The notes under the pieces were generated by a model. The model ran no database searches, was not told the DNA's origin, and was given only the letters and a program-made list of their open reading frames with translations. Positions 38,701-45,504 of a DNA stretch of 47,899 bases are shown in pieces (positions within the stretch are counted from its first letter, which is position 1; each line of letters starts with the position of its first letter). The stretch comes from Isotricha intestinalis (Eukaryota > Ciliophora > Litostomatea > Vestibuliferida > Isotrichidae): the NCBI GenBank assembly GCA_023807065.1, contig JAJJLU010003594.1:1-47899 (forward strand). The letters run 5' to 3'. The position numbers and the translations under genes are program-made.

Positions 38701-39107
38701 AGTATCATTTCATTATTTTCATTTAATAAAGTTATAATAAAATCTAACCTTTCATTTAAATCAAAAAAAATTTTTTTTATTTTAACTCCACAAAATTCGT
38801 TTATATTAACATTAATATTTTTATATAAATTAATTCCATTTTGAATATCATATACTGCAATCACTAATTTGTTTTCTTTTAGATTAATTTCTGTTGTTAT
38901 TATAAATTTTCCTCTTTTAAAAAATTTTATTGTTTTAATTTCATTTCCTGTTCCTTTACCAAAAATACTTTTATTATCAAACAATCTTTTAATTATAATT
39001 AAATTTCCTGAAGCATAACATAATTTATCTCTTTCATAACTTATATCATAACATATTTTATCTGGATTAAAACCAAAAATATTTTCTATATTGATTGAAG
39101 TAGACAT
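35703..39107 (-). CDS. Large WD40-repeat protein, CFAP57-like N-terminus
   Basis: 1134 residues without an intron. Residues 1-730 form two divergent beta-propellers; WD-like strands are visible as GNLYIFNI, GTLIIYNI, GRYIILCGNNGIICILS and GHKNRINSLDI. The remaining 400 residues are Asn/Ser/Lys-rich, disordered, with many short Ser-Tyr motifs (HNYSKHDYSVINSYS). The start NIENIFGFNPDKICYDISYERDKLCYASGNLIIIKRL resembles the opening of CFAP57/WDR65-type ciliary proteins (NIFG...YAxGNxxVxY), so a ciliary role is a weak inference. Most of this gene (up to 36713) lies within the left arm of the inverted repeat and has a truncated twin at 45505-47899. Confidence 0.78.
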   Translation of the reverse strand: MSTSINIENIFGFNPDKICYDISYERDKLCYASGNLIIIKRLFDNKSIFGKGTGNEIKTIKFFKRGKFIITTEINLKENKLVIAVYDIQNGINLYKNINVNINEFCGVKIKKIFFDLNERLDFIITLLNENNEMILFKGRLVKDLLDISCNYFTCINGLDISIKYIKFIFEYNWLICAGKEKIFSIRISLHKDNQEGNGFQIINQLSKRPFQFIPKSIIIIRNIYKNNYQFNPDNDPIKISVLCSNGRCYIYSFELELLKEISLNTIENDINLNDEEENYDYIYNFTYMTYYEGIIILGSNDDLIYVYDSFSYNKKYVINITELNDNLIISPFSFVYVNEKNNLLYIILLNGQTFFGNLSSILYKKKGSLILLPYGHKNRINSLDICLFENEENNIAFYTISEDGPLIKTYYDGVKFNNKAFNQEKIKFTTCKINPKYNNLLFVGDEIGNLYIFNINNDDLSLLKKEKIANFKIDSINFNNTINIDYICIGFDSGTLIIYNIDIQKYKFDFLLKVCDDFRQNLIIKDKIHSFIYFYPEVDDNRICYLSNENSVSIGNLNSINNNLILMNEANYSYNIDKFGYILDIKVHPCQKYLFILLSSNQVDIRDLEDINIRIGVIDLFQYQKTNKINFDVSGDLMIFSNKDSLYMYHLRKNKIYKEISHIFDISFCDITKDGRYIILCGNNGIICILSNYDDIKCIIYNYKDAEIKYGIKKIKKMFYLDLNDVLLKERKISKIKNDNVKSENGQYQLEVQRQNNEKYRTSLESFNPENQNKTFKQKEHFPSYSNNINYISNNTLQKINIIKDFNKTKFNSSFDKRNKMYIPEKQLNQTFNQKNNLNYKKDVFQNYGRKTNTLRNNVITLNKDPSIFPINQNPIIQKIDKDYYMNSKSMIAPPITSNLIEKISKKNQDNIRFQNISNAVNDILRPNYEREKKIKNENSNFQNENLKNHIQVNQPQINYEKYQTMNINKSFNSNYSRNDEGNNSNLINKNNNNNSQSYRETYSNDSSFYSRITNNANYYINHGIENRKKNILPDDDSIDNLNEELEYEYNNNEESLTSNSNSRKKINDNMSLDNISKDVSKNYSISKHNYSKHDYSVINSYSKNSNNSIVDDIDNVERDIEIFEKTYRNFIK

Positions 39108-39140
39108 AAATATAATTAGTTATTTATAAATAAATTATAA

Positions 39141-40016
39141 ATGAATAAACAATATTTTCAAAATGAAAAAATGAAATTTGGAATTTTTTCAAGAGGAATT
39201 ATTTTTATGTTAATTTATTGTTATTTAAATTCTTTTATGAATAAAAATTACATTTTAATATTTGGAAATATTCCAATGTTTACTTTTTATTATTTTGAAA
39301 TATTTAGATTAATTACAGGATTTTTTATTACTGAAAATTTATTTGAATTAATATTTTATTTATTTATCATTTTTACTATTTTTAATTATTGGGAAAATAT
39401 AGAAGGAACTTTTAAATTCACAATATTAATTATAATGAATTTAATTATTGTTCAAATAGTAATAGGATTTTTATATATTTTATTATCTGTACTATTTCCT
39501 ATTTTGAAAAGTTATCAAATAAAATCTCTTCCTTTTCTAGGAATTGCATTTCTTGTTAAACATTTATTATTAACAAATACCAAAAAAATTTATGTTTTTC
39601 CAGGAAAAGAATTTAATGATAGATTCTTAGTTATTATATATTTTTTTTGGTTTTTATTTTTAAATGGAAGAGAATTTAAAATTGAATTGATTATTAGTTT
39701 TTATTATGGATTTTTAATGTGTAAATATCCTAAAATGTATACTTTACAATCATTAACTAATGAAACAGTTTCAATGATAGAAAATTCAAGTAATATGAAA
39801 TTTATTTCTAATATTGATAGTTATATAATAAAATCTTTAGATATACTTCATACACCAAATATACCATTACAAAACGATGAATTGATGAAATTAAATAATA
39901 CAACAAATAATAATAAAAGTGAAGAAGAAATAAATAATTTAATTGAAAAAAATTTAGATGATAATTTGCAAATCAATATTGATATCACCAATTCAGAAAA
40001 TAAAAATTCAAATTAA
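39141..40016 (+). CDS. Rhomboid/Derlin-like multipass membrane protein
   Basis: 291 residues with about six hydrophobic segments in the first 200 and a hydrophilic acidic/Asn-rich C-terminal tail of about 85. The block FGNIPMFTFYYFEIFRLITGFFITENLFELIFYLFIIFTIFNYWENIEGTFKF corresponds to the rhomboid/derlin signature (WRLxTxFF...L-N......E...GS..F). No GxSG motif or partner catalytic His is visible, so it is a pseudoprotease of the derlin, TMEM115 or UBAC2 kind, likely in ER or Golgi membranes. It starts 33 bp from the divergent WD40 gene, an exceptionally short shared promoter. An identical copy is at 44596-45471. Confidence 0.7.
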   Translation: MNKQYFQNEKMKFGIFSRGIIFMLIYCYLNSFMNKNYILIFGNIPMFTFYYFEIFRLITGFFITENLFELIFYLFIIFTIFNYWENIEGTFKFTILIIMNLIIVQIVIGFLYILLSVLFPILKSYQIKSLPFLGIAFLVKHLLLTNTKKIYVFPGKEFNDRFLVIIYFFWFLFLNGREFKIELIISFYYGFLMCKYPKMYTLQSLTNETVSMIENSSNMKFISNIDSYIIKSLDILHTPNIPLQNDELMKLNNTTNNNKSEEEINNLIEKNLDDNLQINIDITNSENKNSN

Positions 40017-40085
40017 TATTAATTTTATTTATATTTATTGGATTTATTAATTTAATAAAATAATTAATTTATTAAAAAAGTTTAA

Positions 40086-41864
40086 TTAGTCAATTACATT
40101 ATAATCATCATCTAAGAAATCATAACCATAAAATTTAATTATATTTTCAATTGCATCTTTCCTTAGTTTTTTAACACTTTTAATCCCTTTTTTAATTTTT
40201 GAATAATTTTGTTTATTTTTTAAATAAAAAATAATATTTTCTTCATTTATTTTTTCCCCTTCTTCATATAAATAACTAGCAAGACTTATTAAATTTTTCA
40301 TACTTTCTTTTTTTATTTTTTCATTTTTACATCTTTGAACAATTTTATAAAGATTTAAAGGAAATTGAAAACATTTATTAACTAATTCAACACCTTTTGA
40401 ACCACAATTATCAAAACTTCTTAATTGTCTTAAAAAAATAGAACTAGCACTAGAGTTTTTTGTTTTTGCATATAATTTCATAAATGTATTATAAGTGATT
40501 TTATTATTATCTTTATCTAAAAGAAATTGAAATGATTTTTTTATTTTCCTATCTATGTCAATTAAAATTTGAATAGTCTCCATAGTCGAATTAGATTTTA
40601 TAATATTTAAATCATGTATATTTATAGTATGAAATATTGCAGTATTAATTGAATTTTTATTTATATTTCCTAATCCATTTAATGATAAATCTTGTCCTTC
40701 AAATAAATATGAAATATTTTTAAAAGATGAATTTTTCATTCTGTATTTCTGTTCAGTATATCTTCCATCCATTATTGAAGATGCTAAATCATTTAATGTC
40801 TTTCTTTCAATTAAATAATCTATTATATATTCTTCATTGTCTTTTGTATCTTTATATATCCATATGAAATCACCAATTGATAAATTTCTTTCTTCTACTT
40901 TTATGTTATTTTTATCATTTATCAAATTTAAAATTTCATCTTTAATAATTTCATTATTTGCTCCTTTTTCTCTTAAATCTATTATTAATATGATATTATC
41001 TGTAAATTCTTTTGACTGATTCTTTTCAATAAATGCTTTATACTTTTTAATAATTTCATTTTCAGGATTTTCTTTTTTTTCTTTAATCTTTTCTATTTCA
41101 TAAGAATGAAAATCTATATCTCCATTATCTTCTTTTATCACATTTATCCCTTTTTTTCTTAATTCCATACTTGCAAATTTTATTAAATATTCATTTATTT
41201 TTATTTTTTTTCCATGAATTTCATCAATTAATCCTAAATTTTTTAATTCAATAAAATCATTTTTTTCATTTGAATATTCTAATTTAATATTGATTTTATT
41301 TAATTGTTCTTTTAATGTTAATGACATTGCATATATATCTTCAATATTTATTTCATAATTATTATTTTGAAGATATAAAATATATGTACTAATAACACTA
41401 GTCCATTGAGACGAATATGAAGGAATATTAATTAAATTTTTTTTATATTTAGTTTTATTTGTATATTTTAAATTTTCTTCATCAGAGTAAATTTGACTTT
41501 TTAAAACTTCTTTTTTTCTTTTTGTGGTTCTTAATCTTTTTGATTTTGTTTTTGTTTTAAATGTAATATTTGGTTCGATTTGATATGCAAGAGAAAGATA
41601 ATCAATATTTTCTTTTTTGATTTTTTCTTTATATGTTTTAATTAAATTTTCAAATTTAAAAGATAAATTTTCACCAATTCCTTCTAAAGTCATTGCTTGA
41701 GAACTTGTTAAAATAGGGAATGGGTATTTTAAAATGCTTAGAGATACTTTTTTATAAATTATAAATAAATTTTTTAGATTCTTGTTTCTTGCGTCGATTG
41801 ACATTTGATTGAAGTTATCATAATAATAATCATTAAAAGCATTCATACATTTTTGTTCAGACAT
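40086..41864 (-). CDS. MUS81: Structure-specific endonuclease MUS81 (left-arm copy)
   Basis: 592 residues. MUS81 with EME1 cleaves 3'-flaps, replication forks and nicked Holliday junctions. The N-terminal part has a helix-hairpin-helix (YPFPILTSSQAMTLEGIGENL, about 50-70), a basic linker KRLRTTKRKKE, and a winged-helix region (about 140-245). The ERCC4 nuclease core has Asp296 in IIDLREKG, GD 331-332, and ERK..ND at 353-359, followed by DGRYTEQKYRM (about 368-378); all metal-binding residues are present. A C-terminal HhH region follows. Length matches the family (about 550-600). The start ATG at 41864 faces the small gene at 41958, 93 bp apart. Confidence 0.95.
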   Translation of the reverse strand: MSEQKCMNAFNDYYYDNFNQMSIDARNKNLKNLFIIYKKVSLSILKYPFPILTSSQAMTLEGIGENLSFKFENLIKTYKEKIKKENIDYLSLAYQIEPNITFKTKTKSKRLRTTKRKKEVLKSQIYSDEENLKYTNKTKYKKNLINIPSYSSQWTSVISTYILYLQNNNYEINIEDIYAMSLTLKEQLNKINIKLEYSNEKNDFIELKNLGLIDEIHGKKIKINEYLIKFASMELRKKGINVIKEDNGDIDFHSYEIEKIKEKKENPENEIIKKYKAFIEKNQSKEFTDNIILIIDLREKGANNEIIKDEILNLINDKNNIKVEERNLSIGDFIWIYKDTKDNEEYIIDYLIERKTLNDLASSIMDGRYTEQKYRMKNSSFKNISYLFEGQDLSLNGLGNINKNSINTAIFHTINIHDLNIIKSNSTMETIQILIDIDRKIKKSFQFLLDKDNNKITYNTFMKLYAKTKNSSASSIFLRQLRSFDNCGSKGVELVNKCFQFPLNLYKIVQRCKNEKIKKESMKNLISLASYLYEEGEKINEENIIFYLKNKQNYSKIKKGIKSVKKLRKDAIENIIKFYGYDFLDDDYNVID

Positions 41865-41957
41865 TAATTATAAAATTATTTTATTGAAAAATTTTTGAAA
41901 TTTCATATTTATTTTTTTTTAAACTTAAATTAAAAAAAAGAATAAATTTAAATATTA

Positions 41958-42401
41958 ATGTCAACTAGAAATAAATTAAAATTATTTCCTTCTTCATTAA
42001 GTATGGTAAATTTTTCTTTTTAATAAATTTATTAGATATCTCCTAAAGCAAAAAAAAATAATCATAAATTATTTAAGTCTCATTCAATTGTATATCTTGA
42101 TAATAACACTAAAAAATTAATTTATAATAAAACGTCATCAATATCAACAAACAATAAAAAATCAAAGAAAATAATATTTTCACCAGTTTTTAAATACAAC
42201 CAAAAAAAACATCATATATCTTCATCAATGGATTTCTTTAAAATTTTTGAAAGAATGTCAAAAAAGAAAACTCCTAAATCACAAAAACATAATGGAAAAC
42301 AAAATACAATAAATTATATAGTTAATACCTTTAATTTAACTTCAAAAAATTTTGATGGTAAAAATGAAAATTCGAAAGAAATTATTGATGAAGATATATG
42401 A
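41958..42401 (+). CDS. Small two-exon gene running through the palindrome loop
   Basis: Exon 1 is 41958-42005 and exon 2 is 42036-42401, joined across a 30-nt intron, for 137 residues. The protein is basic and Ser/Asn/Lys-rich, without membrane segments or known motifs (KLFPSSLSM, FKSHSIVYLD, IIFSPVFKYN, MDFFKIFERMSKKK). The frame stays open through the whole 154-bp loop (42230-42383), showing that the loop is this gene's native continuation. The final five residues and the TGA come from the first 18 bases of the right arm, that is, from the reverse complement of the gene's own middle; the true C-terminus has probably been lost. Confidence 0.6.
42006..42035 (+). other. 30-nt intron in the small gene
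   Basis: GTAAATTTTT ... ATTTATTAG, 30 nt. Its length is a multiple of three but retention reads into TAA after seven codons, so splicing is needed. Splicing joins ...SLSM to ISPKAKK in phase 0. The mirrored copy in the right arm is 42578-42607. Confidence 0.7.
42230..42383. other. Loop (spacer) of the inverted repeat
   Basis: 154 bp of single-copy sequence between the arms. It begins GGATTTCTTT and ends AAAGAAATT: an 8-bp inverted microhomology, ATTTCTTT (42232-42239) versus AAAGAAAT (42375-42382), sits just inside the boundaries. The whole loop is open in the frame of the left-arm gene and carries no other feature. Confidence 0.9.
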
Positions 42402-42655
42402 TGTTTTTTTTGGTTGTATTTAAAAACTGGTGAAAATATTATTTTCTTTGATTTTTTATTGTTTGTTGATATTGATGACGTTTTATTATAAATTAATTTT
42501 TTAGTGTTATTATCAAGATATACAATTGAATGAGACTTAAATAATTTATGATTATTTTTTTTTGCTTTAGGAGATATCTAATAAATTTATTAAAAAGAAA
42601 AATTTACCATACTTAATGAAGAAGGAAATAATTTTAATTTATTTCTAGTTGACAT
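42314..42655 (-). pseudogene. Mirrored, truncated copy of the small gene
   Basis: Reverse complement of the first part of the left-arm gene: exon 1 42608-42655, intron 42578-42607, exon 2 from 42577. After 42384 the frame enters the loop in the wrong orientation, runs about 24 unrelated codons and stops at TAA (42314-42316), giving about 103 residues. It overlaps the left-arm gene on the opposite strand for 88 bases. It is the by-product of the inversion and is probably not a functional gene. Confidence 0.7.
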
Positions 42656-42747
42656 TAATATTTAAATTTATTCTTTTTTTTAATTTAAGTTTAAAAAAAA
42701 TAAATATGAAATTTCAAAAATTTTTCAATAAAATAATTTTATAATTA

Positions 42748-44526
42748 ATGTCTGAACAAAAATGTATGAATGCTTTTAATGATTATTATTATGATAACTT
42801 CAATCAAATGTCAATCGACGCAAGAAACAAGAATCTAAAAAATTTATTTATAATTTATAAAAAAGTATCTCTAAGCATTTTAAAATACCCATTCCCTATT
42901 TTAACAAGTTCTCAAGCAATGACTTTAGAAGGAATTGGTGAAAATTTATCTTTTAAATTTGAAAATTTAATTAAAACATATAAAGAAAAAATCAAAAAAG
43001 AAAATATTGATTATCTTTCTCTTGCATATCAAATCGAACCAAATATTACATTTAAAACAAAAACAAAATCAAAAAGATTAAGAACCACAAAAAGAAAAAA
43101 AGAAGTTTTAAAAAGTCAAATTTACTCTGATGAAGAAAATTTAAAATATACAAATAAAACTAAATATAAAAAAAATTTAATTAATATTCCTTCATATTCG
43201 TCTCAATGGACTAGTGTTATTAGTACATATATTTTATATCTTCAAAATAATAATTATGAAATAAATATTGAAGATATATATGCAATGTCATTAACATTAA
43301 AAGAACAATTAAATAAAATCAATATTAAATTAGAATATTCAAATGAAAAAAATGATTTTATTGAATTAAAAAATTTAGGATTAATTGATGAAATTCATGG
43401 AAAAAAAATAAAAATAAATGAATATTTAATAAAATTTGCAAGTATGGAATTAAGAAAAAAAGGGATAAATGTGATAAAAGAAGATAATGGAGATATAGAT
43501 TTTCATTCTTATGAAATAGAAAAGATTAAAGAAAAAAAAGAAAATCCTGAAAATGAAATTATTAAAAAGTATAAAGCATTTATTGAAAAGAATCAGTCAA
43601 AAGAATTTACAGATAATATCATATTAATAATAGATTTAAGAGAAAAAGGAGCAAATAATGAAATTATTAAAGATGAAATTTTAAATTTGATAAATGATAA
43701 AAATAACATAAAAGTAGAAGAAAGAAATTTATCAATTGGTGATTTCATATGGATATATAAAGATACAAAAGACAATGAAGAATATATAATAGATTATTTA
43801 ATTGAAAGAAAGACATTAAATGATTTAGCATCTTCAATAATGGATGGAAGATATACTGAACAGAAATACAGAATGAAAAATTCATCTTTTAAAAATATTT
43901 CATATTTATTTGAAGGACAAGATTTATCATTAAATGGATTAGGAAATATAAATAAAAATTCAATTAATACTGCAATATTTCATACTATAAATATACATGA
44001 TTTAAATATTATAAAATCTAATTCGACTATGGAGACTATTCAAATTTTAATTGACATAGATAGGAAAATAAAAAAATCATTTCAATTTCTTTTAGATAAA
44101 GATAATAATAAAATCACTTATAATACATTTATGAAATTATATGCAAAAACAAAAAACTCTAGTGCTAGTTCTATTTTTTTAAGACAATTAAGAAGTTTTG
44201 ATAATTGTGGTTCAAAAGGTGTTGAATTAGTTAATAAATGTTTTCAATTTCCTTTAAATCTTTATAAAATTGTTCAAAGATGTAAAAATGAAAAAATAAA
44301 AAAAGAAAGTATGAAAAATTTAATAAGTCTTGCTAGTTATTTATATGAAGAAGGGGAAAAAATAAATGAAGAAAATATTATTTTTTATTTAAAAAATAAA
44401 CAAAATTATTCAAAAATTAAAAAAGGGATTAAAAGTGTTAAAAAACTAAGGAAAGATGCAATTGAAAATATAATTAAATTTTATGGTTATGATTTCTTAG
44501 ATGATGATTATAATGTAATTGACTAA
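42748..44526 (+). CDS. MUS81: Structure-specific endonuclease MUS81 (right-arm copy)
   Basis: The 592-residue product is identical to that of 40086-41864, with the same catalytic residues (Asp296, GD 331-332, ERK 353-355). The upstream flank is also mirrored, except that the A run at 42693-42700 is one base shorter than the T run of the other copy. If the palindrome is real the gene is present in two identical, oppositely oriented doses; if the palindrome is an artefact this copy does not exist separately. Confidence 0.9.
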   Translation: MSEQKCMNAFNDYYYDNFNQMSIDARNKNLKNLFIIYKKVSLSILKYPFPILTSSQAMTLEGIGENLSFKFENLIKTYKEKIKKENIDYLSLAYQIEPNITFKTKTKSKRLRTTKRKKEVLKSQIYSDEENLKYTNKTKYKKNLINIPSYSSQWTSVISTYILYLQNNNYEINIEDIYAMSLTLKEQLNKINIKLEYSNEKNDFIELKNLGLIDEIHGKKIKINEYLIKFASMELRKKGINVIKEDNGDIDFHSYEIEKIKEKKENPENEIIKKYKAFIEKNQSKEFTDNIILIIDLREKGANNEIIKDEILNLINDKNNIKVEERNLSIGDFIWIYKDTKDNEEYIIDYLIERKTLNDLASSIMDGRYTEQKYRMKNSSFKNISYLFEGQDLSLNGLGNINKNSINTAIFHTINIHDLNIIKSNSTMETIQILIDIDRKIKKSFQFLLDKDNNKITYNTFMKLYAKTKNSSASSIFLRQLRSFDNCGSKGVELVNKCFQFPLNLYKIVQRCKNEKIKKESMKNLISLASYLYEEGEKINEENIIFYLKNKQNYSKIKKGIKSVKKLRKDAIENIIKFYGYDFLDDDYNVID

Positions 44527-44595
44527 TTAAACTTTTTTAATAAATTAATTATTTTATTAAATTAATAAATCCAATAAATATAAATAAAATTAATA

Positions 44596-45471
44596 TTAAT
44601 TTGAATTTTTATTTTCTGAATTGGTGATATCAATATTGATTTGCAAATTATCATCTAAATTTTTTTCAATTAAATTATTTATTTCTTCTTCACTTTTATT
44701 ATTATTTGTTGTATTATTTAATTTCATCAATTCATCGTTTTGTAATGGTATATTTGGTGTATGAAGTATATCTAAAGATTTTATTATATAACTATCAATA
44801 TTAGAAATAAATTTCATATTACTTGAATTTTCTATCATTGAAACTGTTTCATTAGTTAATGATTGTAAAGTATACATTTTAGGATATTTACACATTAAAA
44901 ATCCATAATAAAAACTAATAATCAATTCAATTTTAAATTCTCTTCCATTTAAAAATAAAAACCAAAAAAAATATATAATAACTAAGAATCTATCATTAAA
45001 TTCTTTTCCTGGAAAAACATAAATTTTTTTGGTATTTGTTAATAATAAATGTTTAACAAGAAATGCAATTCCTAGAAAAGGAAGAGATTTTATTTGATAA
45101 CTTTTCAAAATAGGAAATAGTACAGATAATAAAATATATAAAAATCCTATTACTATTTGAACAATAATTAAATTCATTATAATTAATATTGTGAATTTAA
45201 AAGTTCCTTCTATATTTTCCCAATAATTAAAAATAGTAAAAATGATAAATAAATAAAATATTAATTCAAATAAATTTTCAGTAATAAAAAATCCTGTAAT
45301 TAATCTAAATATTTCAAAATAATAAAAAGTAAACATTGGAATATTTCCAAATATTAAAATGTAATTTTTATTCATAAAAGAATTTAAATAACAATAAATT
45401 AACATAAAAATAATTCCTCTTGAAAAAATTCCAAATTTCATTTTTTCATTTTGAAAATATTGTTTATTCAT
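44596..45471 (-). CDS. Rhomboid/Derlin-like membrane protein (right-arm copy)
   Basis: The 291-residue product is identical to that of 39141-40016 (six membrane segments, no visible catalytic Ser/His, hydrophilic tail). It keeps the 33-bp head-to-head arrangement with the WD40 gene. Its independent existence depends on whether the inverted repeat is genuine. Confidence 0.7.
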   Translation of the reverse strand: MNKQYFQNEKMKFGIFSRGIIFMLIYCYLNSFMNKNYILIFGNIPMFTFYYFEIFRLITGFFITENLFELIFYLFIIFTIFNYWENIEGTFKFTILIIMNLIIVQIVIGFLYILLSVLFPILKSYQIKSLPFLGIAFLVKHLLLTNTKKIYVFPGKEFNDRFLVIIYFFWFLFLNGREFKIELIISFYYGFLMCKYPKMYTLQSLTNETVSMIENSSNMKFISNIDSYIIKSLDILHTPNIPLQNDELMKLNNTTNNNKSEEEINNLIEKNLDDNLQINIDITNSENKNSN

Positions 45472-45504
45472 TTATAATTTATTTATAAATAACTAATTAT
45501 ATTT

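Larger units (their letters stand above)
36713..42229 (+). repeat. Left arm of the large inverted repeat
   Basis: Position x in this arm pairs with position 84612 - x in the right arm (84613 - x nearer the centre than 41912), over about 5.5 kb. Spot checks at both ends, the intergenic spacers and the encoded proteins (592 and 291 identical residues) show perfect complementarity; the only difference I found is T9 at 41912-41920 versus A8 at 42693-42700. It carries the 5' part of the WD40 gene, the rhomboid-like gene, MUS81 and most of the small two-exon gene. The reading frame continuing into the loop marks this arm as the original. Confidence 0.97.
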
